Origin: Streptomyces formicae
GTDB lineage: Bacteria; Actinomycetota; Actinomycetes; Streptomycetales; Streptomycetaceae
Assembly (NCBI RefSeq): GCF_022647665.1
Contig: NZ_CP071872.1
Location: 4,278,001-4,342,000, forward strand
Direction of reading: 5' to 3'
Length of the DNA: 64,000 nucleotides
The notes below the pieces were generated by a model, which saw nothing but the letters and a program-made list of their open reading frames with translations, was not told the origin of the DNA and searched no databases. A program made the translations under genes and the position numbers. This document shows positions 18,805-26,903 of the stretch, in pieces (within the stretch, counting starts at the first letter, position 1; each line of letters starts with the position of its first letter).

Positions 18805-20301
18805 TCAGAACCGTGCGCGCAGCTCACGCTTGAGGATCTTGCCGCTCGCGTTGCGCGGCAGCTCGTCCACGAAGACGATCCGCTTCGGCACCTTGAAGCC
18901 GGGGAGGCGCTCGCGTGCGTGGGCGAGGAGTTCGTCCTGCGTCACGCCGTCGCGGGGGACGACGACGGCGGTGACGGCCTCGATCCAGCGCTCGTCGGGG
19001 AGACCGATCACGGCGGCCTCGGCGACCGAGGGATGGGTGTAGAGGACGTCCTCCACCTGGCGTGAAGCGACCAGCACTCCCCCGGAGTTGATGACGTCCT
19101 TCACCCGGTCGACGATCGTGTAGTAGCCCTCGCCGTCGCGTACGGCGAGGTCACCGGAGCGGAACCAGCCGCCGCGGAAGGCCGCCCGGGTCTCCTCCGG
19201 TTTGTCCCAGTACCCCTCGCAGAGCTGGGGCGAGCGGTAGACGATCTCACCCGGTGTTCCGTCGGGGACGTCCTCGCCGTCCTCGTCGACGACCTTCGCC
19301 TCGACGAAGCGCACGGGCCGTCCGCAGGAGTCCATCCGGCCCTCGTGCTCCTTGGGCCCGAGGACGGTGGCGAGCGGTCCGATCTCGCTCTGGCCGAAGC
19401 AGTTGTAGAACGCGAGCCCGGGCAGGCGTTCCCGGAGGCGCTCCAGCACGGGCACCGGCATGATCGACGCGCCGTAGTACGCCTTGCGCAGGCCGCCGAG
19501 GTCGCGCGTGGCGAACCCGGGGTGGTTCGAGAGACCGATCCAGACGGTCGGCGGTGCGAACAGGCTGTCGGCCCGGCCCGCCTCCACCAGGCCGAAGACC
19601 TGCGCGGCGTCCGGTGCGTCGAGGATGGTGTTCTCCGCGCCGACGGCGAGGTACGGCAGCAGGAACACATGCATCTGCGCCGAGTGGTAGAGCGGCAGCG
19701 AGTGGACGGGCTTGTCGTGCTCGTCCAGGTCGAGCGCGGTGATGGCGCTGATGTACTCGTGCACCAGCGCCCGGTGCGTCATCATCGCGCCCTTCGGCAG
19801 GGCCGTGGTCCCCGAGGTGTAGAGGAGCTGGGCGAGGTCGCGGGCGTCGCGGTCGGTGTCGTACTCCTGCGACTCGGCCAGCGCGGTGAGCAGCGAGTCA
19901 CCGGTGTCGCGCAGGGCCCGTACGACGAAGCCCTCCGGGACGCGGTCCGTGAGACCGGGGTCCGCGAGGACGAGTGAACTGCCGGACTGGCTCAGGATGT
20001 ACGACAGATCGTCGCCGGTCAGGTTGTGGTTCACGGGCACGTGGACGAACCCGGCGCGGGCGCACGCCAGGAAGGCGATGAGGTAGGCGTCGGAGTTGTG
20101 GCCGTAGGCGGCGACACGGTCGTACTGGCTCAGGCCGTGGTCGCTCAGCACGGCGGCCGCAGTGGTGACGGCGGCGTCCAGCTCGGCGTAGGTCCAGGAC
20201 CGGTCGGCGTACCGGACGGCGGTGCGGTCGGGTACGCGCTGGGCGCTGCGTCGCAGGACGCCGTCGACGGTGCTGCTGCGGAGTCGTTCCAAGGCTGCCA
20301 T
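18805..20301 (-). CDS. Fatty-acid/acyl-CoA ligase (ANL family)
   Basis: 498 residues from the ATG at 20301. ANL motifs are in order: P-loop LLYTSGTTALPKGAMMTH (about 158-175), FGQSEIGPLA (about 285), SGDLAVRDGEGYYTIVDR (about 368), INSGGVLVASRQVEDVL and the catalytic lysine in RNASGKILKREL near the C-terminus. Residue use resembles FadD13-like long-chain ligases. The frame remains open far upstream across other genes, an artefact of base composition. The start here matches the family N-terminus (RSAQRVPDRTAVRYADRSWTYAELD). It diverges from a secreted acylase, sharing a 135-bp promoter region. Confidence 0.92.
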   Translation of the reverse strand: MAALERLRSSTVDGVLRRSAQRVPDRTAVRYADRSWTYAELDAAVTTAAAVLSDHGLSQYDRVAAYGHNSDAYLIAFLACARAGFVHVPVNHNLTGDDLSYILSQSGSSLVLADPGLTDRVPEGFVVRALRDTGDSLLTALAESQEYDTDRDARDLAQLLYTSGTTALPKGAMMTHRALVHEYISAITALDLDEHDKPVHSLPLYHSAQMHVFLLPYLAVGAENTILDAPDAAQVFGLVEAGRADSLFAPPTVWIGLSNHPGFATRDLGGLRKAYYGASIMPVPVLERLRERLPGLAFYNCFGQSEIGPLATVLGPKEHEGRMDSCGRPVRFVEAKVVDEDGEDVPDGTPGEIVYRSPQLCEGYWDKPEETRAAFRGGWFRSGDLAVRDGEGYYTIVDRVKDVINSGGVLVASRQVEDVLYTHPSVAEAAVIGLPDERWIEAVTAVVVPRDGVTQDELLAHARERLPGFKVPKRIVFVDELPRNASGKILKRELRARF

Positions 20302-20436
20302 GGCTGGATCCTGTGCGGCGTCGGCGTGGCGGTCAAGCATGTCGCAGCACGGATACCGAACGGAATGTTGACACGCGCCGCCCGCGCTGCGTGCATGTAC
20401 CAACTGGCTTTCACCACAGTCACTTTGGGAGGCACG

Positions 20437-22845
20437 TTGCTCTTCCGCACACGGCTCGCCCGCACCCGTACGAGACAGCTCCTGCTGGCCGGGCTCGCCC
20501 TGGTCGCCGCCGCCGCGTCGCTGCCGCCCACGGCGGCCGCAGGCCCCCGCGACCGGCACCACCCCTCCGCCGGGGGCCTGTCCGCCGTCATCCGCTACAC
20601 CGAGCACGGCATCCCCCACATCGTCGCGAAGGACTACGCGGACCTGGGCTTCGGCACCGGCTGGGCGCAGGCGGCCGACCAGGTGTGCACGCTCGCCGAC
20701 GGCTTCGTGACCGTACGCGGGGAGCGGTCGCGGTACTTCGGGGCGGACGGGGCACCGGACGGTTCGCTGTCGTCCGCGACGAAGAACCTCACCAGCGACC
20801 TCTGCTTCCGGGGTGTACGGGAGGCGGGCACGGTCGAGAAGCTGCTCGCCACGCCCGCACCGGCCGGTCCTGGCAGACAGGTCCAGGAGCTCATGCGCGG
20901 CTGGGCCGCCGGTCACAACGCCTGGCTCAGGCAGAACAGGATCACCGACCCGGCGTGCGCGGGCGCGGCGTGGGTGCGGCCGGTGACCGCGCTCGACGTG
21001 GCCCGGCGCGGGTTCGCCCTGTCCGTGCTCGGCGGGCAGGGCCGCGGGATCGACGGCATCGTCGCCGCGCAGCCGCCGGGCGGCGCGCCCTCCGCGACAG
21101 GGCCCTCCGCGACGGCCCCCGACCCGGCGCGGGCCGCTGACGCCGCCCGCGGGCTGTTCGCCGCCGACAGCGCCGCCATGGGCTCCAACGCGGTCGCCTT
21201 CAGCGGCCGGACCACCGCGAACGGCCGGGGACTGCTGCTCGGCAACCCGCACTACCCCTGGCACGGCGGCCGCCGCTTCTGGCAGTCGCAGCAGACCATC
21301 CCGGGCGAGCTGAACGTCCAGGGCGCCTCGCTGCTCGGCACGGCCGTCGTCAGTATCGGCTTCAACGACAAGGTGGCGTGGAGCCACACCGTCGCGACCG
21401 GTGTCACGCTGAATCTGCATCAGCTGACGCTCGATCCGGCCGATCCGACGGCCTATCTCGTGGACGGCAGGCCGGAGCGGATGACCCGGCGGACCGTCAC
21501 CGTCCCGGTCAAGGACGGGCCCGCGGTCACCCGTACCCAGTGGTGGACCCGGTACGGACCGGTCGTCACCTCCCTCGGCTCCTCGCTGCCGCTGCCCTGG
21601 ACGGCGACGACCGCGTACGCGCTGAACGACCCCAACGCGGCCAATCTGCGCGCCTCCGACACCGCGCTGGGCTTCGGCACGTCGCGCTCCACCGACGACA
21701 TGCTGCGCGCCCTGCGCCGCACCCAGGGCCTGCCGTGGGTGAACACGATCGCCGCGGACTCCTCCGGGCACACCCTCTTCGCCCAGGCGCAGGTGCTGCC
21801 GCGCCTCACCGACGAGCTGGTGCAGCGCTGCTCGACACCGCTCGGCCGGGCCACCTATCCGGTGTCGGGCGTCGCGGTGCTGGACGGGGCACGCACCGAC
21901 TGCGCCCTGGGCAGCGACGAGGACGCGGTGCAGCCGGGGATCTTCGGTCCGTCGAGGCTGCCCATGCTGCGCGACGCGCCGTACGCCGAGAACTCCAACG
22001 ACAGCGCCTGGCTCACCAACGCCGACCAGCCGCTGACCGGATACGAGCGGGTGTTCGGCACGGTGGGCACGCAGCGCTCGCTGCGGACGCGCGGGGCGGT
22101 GGAGGACGTGGCGGCGATGGCGGCGAAGGGCCGGCTGACCGTGGCGGATCTGCAGCGTCAGCAGTTCGCGAACCGCGCGCCCGCCGGTGATCTGACCGCG
22201 GCGGACGTCGCTCGGGCGTGCCCGGCGGTGCTGCCGGGCGACACCGAGGCGTGCGGGGTGCTGGCCAGCTGGGACCGCACGGTGAACTCGGACAGCCGCG
22301 GCGCGCTGCTGTTCGACCGCTTCTGGCGGAAGTTCACGGCAGCGGTGCCGGCGGCGGAGCAGTGGAAGGTGCCGTTCTCCGCGGCCGATCCGGTGCGCAC
22401 GCCCCACACCCTCGACACGTCGTCGGCCGGTTTCGCCAAGGCGCTGACCGACGCGGTGACGGAGTTGCGCACGGCCGGGATCCCGCTCGACGCGCCGCTC
22501 GGTGCGGGGCAGTTCGTGGTGCGGAGCGGCAAGCGCATCCCCGTGCACGGCGGCACCGAGTCGCTCGGCATCTGGAACAAGATCGAGCCGGTGTGGAATC
22601 CGGCGGGCGGCGGCTACGGGGAGGTGACGACCGGATCCAGCCACATCCAGGCGGTCGGCTGGGACGGCGGTCGCTGCCCGGTGGCCCGCACCCTGCTCAC
22701 GTACTCCCAGTCGTCGAACCCGCGGTCGCCGCACTACGCCGATCAGACCACGCTGTACGCGGACGAGCGCTGGGTGACGGCCCGGTTCTGCGAGCGGGAC
22801 ATCCTGCGGTCGCCGCAGCTCCGCGTGGTCCGCGTCAGGGGCTGA
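20437..22845 (+). CDS. Secreted Ntn-hydrolase acylase (penicillin acylase / aculeacin acylase type)
   Basis: 802 residues from a TTG start, chosen because GGGAGG (20427-20432) lies four bases before it. A signal peptide (about 1-35, LLLAGLALVAAAASLPPTAAA) follows. Family members are autocleaved precursors. The beta-chain nucleophile is Ser250 in AAMGSNAVAFSG (codon 21184), giving a short alpha chain and a large beta chain. GNPHYPWHGGRRFWQ and VAWSHTVATG follow, as expected. The GSNA start and overall layout resemble aculeacin-A and homoserine-lactone acylases more than penicillin G acylase. It probably cleaves amide-linked acyl chains outside the cell, and the divergent acyl-CoA ligase could activate the released acid; that link is inference. 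Confidence 0.88.
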   Translation: MLFRTRLARTRTRQLLLAGLALVAAAASLPPTAAAGPRDRHHPSAGGLSAVIRYTEHGIPHIVAKDYADLGFGTGWAQAADQVCTLADGFVTVRGERSRYFGADGAPDGSLSSATKNLTSDLCFRGVREAGTVEKLLATPAPAGPGRQVQELMRGWAAGHNAWLRQNRITDPACAGAAWVRPVTALDVARRGFALSVLGGQGRGIDGIVAAQPPGGAPSATGPSATAPDPARAADAARGLFAADSAAMGSNAVAFSGRTTANGRGLLLGNPHYPWHGGRRFWQSQQTIPGELNVQGASLLGTAVVSIGFNDKVAWSHTVATGVTLNLHQLTLDPADPTAYLVDGRPERMTRRTVTVPVKDGPAVTRTQWWTRYGPVVTSLGSSLPLPWTATTAYALNDPNAANLRASDTALGFGTSRSTDDMLRALRRTQGLPWVNTIAADSSGHTLFAQAQVLPRLTDELVQRCSTPLGRATYPVSGVAVLDGARTDCALGSDEDAVQPGIFGPSRLPMLRDAPYAENSNDSAWLTNADQPLTGYERVFGTVGTQRSLRTRGAVEDVAAMAAKGRLTVADLQRQQFANRAPAGDLTAADVARACPAVLPGDTEACGVLASWDRTVNSDSRGALLFDRFWRKFTAAVPAAEQWKVPFSAADPVRTPHTLDTSSAGFAKALTDAVTELRTAGIPLDAPLGAGQFVVRSGKRIPVHGGTESLGIWNKIEPVWNPAGGGYGEVTTGSSHIQAVGWDGGRCPVARTLLTYSQSSNPRSPHYADQTTLYADERWVTARFCERDILRSPQLRVVRVRG

Positions 22846-22868
22846 ACGGCATCGAGGACTGAACCGGA

Positions 22869-23970
22869 TCAGGGGCTGAACGACAGGAACACGAAGGCGG
22901 CGAACAGCAGCAGATGGACGCCGCCCTGGAGGAGGTTGGCCCGGCCCGGTACCACGGTGAGGGCGCTGACCACGGCGGTGAGCGTGAGGAGCACCATGTG
23001 GGTGGCGTCCTCGCCGAGTACCAGGGTCCCGGGCAGCCAGATCGAGGCGAGCGCGATCGCCGGGATCGTCAGGCCGATGCTGGCGATGGCGGAGCCGTAG
23101 GCGAGGTTGAGGCTGGTCTGCATGCGGTCCCGGCGCGCGGCCCGGACGGCGGCGAGGGTCTCGGGCATCAGGACCATGAGGGCGATGACGACGCCGACGA
23201 CGGAGTTGGGCAGTCCGGCGGACTCGACGCCGCCCTCGATGGTCGGCGAGACGAGTTTGGCGTCGCCGACGACCGCGACGAGCGCCACGAAGAGCAGCGC
23301 GACGCTCCACCAGGTCTGCCGGGGCCCCGGGCGGCGGGGCGTGGCTGTCGGGGCCGGTGTCCTGGCCGTCCCGGACGACGGGCAGGAAGTAGTCGCGGTG
23401 CCGCACGGTCTGTACGGCGACGAAGAGCCCGTACAGGCAGAGCGAGGCGACGGCGGCGAAGGCGAGCTGCCCGCCGGTGAACTGCGGCCCCGGGCGGCCC
23501 GTGGTGAAGGTGGGCAGCACCAGCGTCATGGTGGCGAGGGTGCACACGGTCGCGAGCGCGCCGCCCGAGCCCTCGGCGTTGAAGACGGCCACGCGGTTGC
23601 GCAGGGCGGCGACCAGCAGGGAGAGCCCGACGATGCCGTTGCATGTGATCATGACGGCGGCGAAGACGGTGTCCCTGGCATAGGTGGACGCCTTGTCGCC
23701 GCCGCCCGCCATCAGGGTGACGATGAGGCCGACCTCGATGACGGTGACCGCCACGGCGAGCACGAGCGAGCCCAAGGGCTCGCCGACCCGGTGGGCGACG
23801 ACCTCGGCGTGGTGCACGGCGGCCAGCACCGCGCCGACGAGGCACAGTCCGACGACGGTCACGGCGGAGACCGGCAGGGCGCGCCCCCAGCCGAGGACGA
23901 GCGCGACCGCGGCGACGACCGGCACCCAGGTGGTCCACTGCGCTGCCTGCGATGCCGTGCCGCTCCTCAT
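22869..23970 (-). pseudogene. ChaA-type Ca2+/Na+:H+ antiporter, single frameshift
   Basis: A membrane antiporter of about 366 residues split by one extra base. The 5' part (23970 to about 23330) contains the diagnostic GEPLGSLVLAVAVTVIEVGLIV and NGIVGLSLLVAALRN. The 3' part (to 22869) contains PNSVVGVVIALMVLMPETLAA and AYGSAIASIGLTIPAIA. About eleven transmembrane stretches are visible in total. The frames would join if the G/C run at 23321-23331 had one fewer base (minus-strand CCCGGGGCCCC). Everything else is conserved, so this may be a sequencing error or a very recent mutation. It converges on the acylase gene. Confidence 0.82.
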
Positions 23971-23983
23971 GCGGGCCAGGCTG

Positions 23984-24016
23984 CCAGTACCCCGCGCGTG
24001 CCGCGCGGGGTACTGG
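23984..24016. terminator. Perfect 15-bp hairpin between two minus-strand genes
   Basis: CCAGTACCCCGCGCG and its exact complement CGCGCGGGGTACTGG are separated by 3 nt. It lies 39 bp beyond the acyl-CoA synthetase stop and 14 bp before the antiporter start. It most likely terminates the upstream operon; it could also act in the antiporter leader. Confidence 0.75.
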
Positions 24017-24054
24017 TCCGATGGGGTCGGGCGGAGCGGGGCCCCGACCGGGCG

Positions 24055-25632
24055 TCACAGGGGGCGGGCGTGGCCCTGCCAGTACGGGTCGCGGAGCCGG
24101 CGTTTGTAGAGCTTGCCGTTGGGGTCGCGGGGCATGGCGTCGATGAAGTCGACGCTCTTGGGGCGCTTGTAGCCCGCGAGGCGCCGCTCGCAGTGGGCGA
24201 GAAGCGCCGCGGCGAGGTCCGGGCCGGGGACGTGGCCGTCGGCGGGTTCGACGACGGCCTTGACCTCCTCGCCCCAGTCGTCGTGCGGGATGCCGAAGGC
24301 GGCGGCGTCGGCGACGGCGGGGTGGGCGAGGAGGGCGGCCTCGATCTCGGCGGGGTAGATGTTGACGCCACCCGAGATGATCATGTCGATCTTGCGGTCG
24401 CGGAGGAAGAGGTAGCCGTCCTCGTCGAGGACGCCGAGATCACCGACGGTGAAGTAGTCGCCGATGCGGTTCTTGCGCGTCTTGGCATCGTCCTTGTGGT
24501 AGCTGAAGCCGCCGGTCGACATCTTCATGTAGACGGTGCCGAGTTCGCCGGGCGGCAGCCGGTTGCCGTCGTCGTCGAAGACGGCGAGCTCGCTGATGGG
24601 CCAGGCCCGGCCGACGGTGCCGGGCTTCTTCAGCCAGTCCTCGGCGGTGGCGAAGGCGCCGCCGCCCTCGCTCGCCGCGTAGTACTCCTCGACGCAGTTC
24701 CCCCACCACTCGATCATGGCCCGCTTGACGTGGTCGGGGCAGGGTGCGGCGCCGTGGATGGCGTGCCGCATCGACGAGACGTCGTAGCGCGCCCGTACGT
24801 CCTCCGGGAGGGCGAGGAGCCGGTGGAACTGGGTCGGGACCATGTGGGTGTGCGTGCAGGCGCAGGTGTCGATGAGGCGCAGCATCTCCTCGGGCGCCCA
24901 TTTGTCCATCAGCACCAGCCGGTGGCCGATGTGCAGGGACGCGCCCGCGAACTGGAGGACGGCGGTGTGGTAGAGCGGCGAGCAGACGAGGTGGACGTTG
25001 TCGTCGAAGGGCCTGATGCCGAAGATGCCGAGGAAGCCGCCGAGATACGTCTCCTCGGGGAGCTTTCCGGGCAGCGGGCGCCGGATGCCGCGCGGCCTGC
25101 CGGTCGTGCCTGAGGTGTAGTTCATGACCCACCCGAGGGTGCGGTCCCCGGGCGCCGACTCCGGCTGTCCGTCGAGGAGTTCGGCGTTCGGGCGGAAGCC
25201 CTCGACCGCACCGACGGCGTAGCGGTGGCTCGCGGGCAGGTGCGCCTCGTCTGCGGCGGCGCTCGCGGCGGCGGCGAAGCGCTGGTGGGCGATGAGGACC
25301 TTGGCGCCGGAGTCGGCGACGATCCAGGCGATCTCGGGGCCGACGAGGTGGTGGTTGACGGGGACGAGGTAGAACCCGGCCTGGGAGGCGGCGAGGTACG
25401 CGGTGAAGAACTCTACGCCGTTGGGGAGGACGACCGCGAAGGCGTCGCCGCGCTCCAGCCCTGCGGCGCGCAGCCCGTGCACCAGCCGGTTGGCGTCGGC
25501 GTGCAGCCGGCCCGCCGTCCATTCCTCGCCGTCGGGTGCGATCAGGACCGTACGCCCGGGGTCGGCGGTCGCCTGCGCCCAGAAGCCTCCCCCAGACTCC
25601 GTCCGGGGGGACCCCCACGGTTGCTCGCTCAT
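24055..25632 (-). CDS. Acyl-CoA synthetase (AMP-forming)
   Basis: 525-residue ANL enzyme. The P-loop is MNYTSGTTGRPRGIRRPL (about 166-183). YYAASEGGGAF near 312, VGDLGVLDEDGYLFLRDRKIDMIISGGVNIYPAEIE near 405 and the C-terminal lysine in RDPNGKLYKRRLRDPYWQG follow. GGGAGGAGGG precedes the ATG at 25632, which overlaps the stop of the nitronate monooxygenase gene (ATGA), so the two are co-translated. The RDPYW ending is common in actinobacterial acyl-CoA synthetases found near crotonases and acyl-CoA dehydrogenases. Substrate unknown. Confidence 0.92.
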   Translation of the reverse strand: MSEQPWGSPRTESGGGFWAQATADPGRTVLIAPDGEEWTAGRLHADANRLVHGLRAAGLERGDAFAVVLPNGVEFFTAYLAASQAGFYLVPVNHHLVGPEIAWIVADSGAKVLIAHQRFAAAASAAADEAHLPASHRYAVGAVEGFRPNAELLDGQPESAPGDRTLGWVMNYTSGTTGRPRGIRRPLPGKLPEETYLGGFLGIFGIRPFDDNVHLVCSPLYHTAVLQFAGASLHIGHRLVLMDKWAPEEMLRLIDTCACTHTHMVPTQFHRLLALPEDVRARYDVSSMRHAIHGAAPCPDHVKRAMIEWWGNCVEEYYAASEGGGAFATAEDWLKKPGTVGRAWPISELAVFDDDGNRLPPGELGTVYMKMSTGGFSYHKDDAKTRKNRIGDYFTVGDLGVLDEDGYLFLRDRKIDMIISGGVNIYPAEIEAALLAHPAVADAAAFGIPHDDWGEEVKAVVEPADGHVPGPDLAAALLAHCERRLAGYKRPKSVDFIDAMPRDPNGKLYKRRLRDPYWQGHARPL

Positions 25633-26753
25633 GAAGCCCTCCTCCCGGCGATCCGGTTGATGCGGTCGACGGCGCGCTCGAATCCGCGGGTCAGGTCGTC
25701 GAAGACCTGCTGCACGCTGCGTTCGGAGTTCATGCGGCCGACGATCTGGCCGACGGGGGTGCCGAGTAGCGGTTCGACCTCGTACTTCTGGATACGGGAG
25801 ACGGCGTCGGCGACGAGGAGGCCCTGGAGCGGCATGGGCAGGGCGCCGGGGCCGTTCGGGTCGTCCCAGGCGTCGGTCCACTCGGTGCGCAGTTGGCGGG
25901 CGGGTTTGCCGGAGAGGGCGCGGGAGCGGACGGTGTCACCGGAGCCGGCGGCGAGGAGTTTCTCCGTGAGGGCGCGGGAGTGCAGGTCGGCCTCGGCGGT
26001 GGTGAGCCAGATCGAGCCGAGCCAGACGCCCTGGGCGCCGAGGGCGAGTCCGGCGGCGATCTGCTCCCCGCTGCCGATGCCTCCGGCGGCCAGGACGGGC
26101 AGCGGCGAGACGGCGTCGACGGCTTCCGGGGTGAGGACCATGGAGGCGATCTCGCCGGTGTGGCCGCCGGCCTCGTAGCCCTGGGCGACGACGATGTCGA
26201 TGCCGGCCTCGGCGTGGCGGCGGGCGTGCTTGGCGCTGCCGGCGAGGGCAGCGACCAGGACGCCGTGGTCGTGGGCGCGGGCGACGACGTCCGGCGGCGG
26301 GGAGCCGAGCGCGTTGGCGAGCAGCTTGATCGGGTAGTCGAAGGCGACGTCGAGCTGGCTGCGGGCGACCTGCTCCATCCAGCCGGTGATCCGCCAGCCG
26401 GACGCCTCGCCCTCCGGGAACGCCGGCACGCCGTGCTTGGCGAGGGTCTCCTCGACGAAGCGGCGGTGCCCTTCGGGGATCATCGCCTCGACGTCGGCCT
26501 CCGTCAGCGTTCGGTTTCCCGGGGCCTCGGCCTTCTTGGCGGGCATCACGACGTCGAGGCCGTACGGCTTTCCGCCGGCGTGCTCCTGCAACCAGTCGAG
26601 ATCGCGGGCGAGGTCGTCGGGCGCGGTGTAGCGGACCGCACCGAGGACGCCGAAACCGCCGGCCCGGGTGATGGCTGCGGCGACCGCGGGGAACGGCGTG
26701 AAGCCGAAGATGGCGTGCTCGATCCCCAGTTTCCTGCTCAGCTCCGTCTCCAT
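25629..26753 (-). CDS. Nitronate monooxygenase-family flavoprotein
   Basis: 374 residues, FMN-dependent TIM barrel of the 2-nitropropane dioxygenase family. Visible are the N-terminal barrel (PFPAVAAAITRAGGFGVLGA), AQGYEAGGHTGEI (about 190), where members carry a catalytic His, and the phosphate-binding PVLAAGGIGSGEQIAAGLALGAQGVWLGSIWL (about 218-250). First gene of a two-gene operon with the acyl-CoA synthetase. Members beside acyl-CoA genes often act on CoA thioesters or unknown substrates rather than nitroalkanes, so the name gives the family only. Its promoter holds the inverted repeat shared with the 0.8-kb locus. Confidence 0.88.
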   Translation of the reverse strand: METELSRKLGIEHAIFGFTPFPAVAAAITRAGGFGVLGAVRYTAPDDLARDLDWLQEHAGGKPYGLDVVMPAKKAEAPGNRTLTEADVEAMIPEGHRRFVEETLAKHGVPAFPEGEASGWRITGWMEQVARSQLDVAFDYPIKLLANALGSPPPDVVARAHDHGVLVAALAGSAKHARRHAEAGIDIVVAQGYEAGGHTGEIASMVLTPEAVDAVSPLPVLAAGGIGSGEQIAAGLALGAQGVWLGSIWLTTAEADLHSRALTEKLLAAGSGDTVRSRALSGKPARQLRTEWTDAWDDPNGPGALPMPLQGLLVADAVSRIQKYEVEPLLGTPVGQIVGRMNSERSVQQVFDDLTRGFERAVDRINRIAGRRAS

Positions 26754-26793
26754 GGGCGGCAGGATGCCGCAGCGCGACGGCCGAGGGAAGAGA

Positions 26794-26819
26794 TTTTCTG
26801 ATGCAGTGTCAGATTCTTG
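26794..26819. promoter_or_regulatory. Inverted-repeat operator shared with the 0.84-kb promoter
   Basis: TTTTCTGA, seven bases, TCAGATT, CTTG: the same layout as 837-863, with different spacer bases, so the arms are conserved while the centre drifts. It lies 41-66 bp upstream of the nitronate monooxygenase start and 85-110 bp upstream of the divergent serine hydrolase. Confidence 0.5.
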
Positions 26820-26903
26820 ACTGGTCTTGACGCCCCTTCACCTTGGTAAGAAAGTTTCACGTGTTGCGCGATTCCCGAAGGATTCTTTCAGGGAGGGTGA
26901 GGT

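Noticed and set aside
20368..20400. A perfect TTGACA upstream of the acylase
   Set aside because: No acceptable -10 hexamer at 16-19 bp; not enough to call a promoter.
18805..23970. A 1,721-codon open frame on the minus strand
   Set aside because: Only its two ends are real (acyl-CoA ligase and the start of ChaA). The middle lies antisense to the acylase gene and is open because of the base composition.
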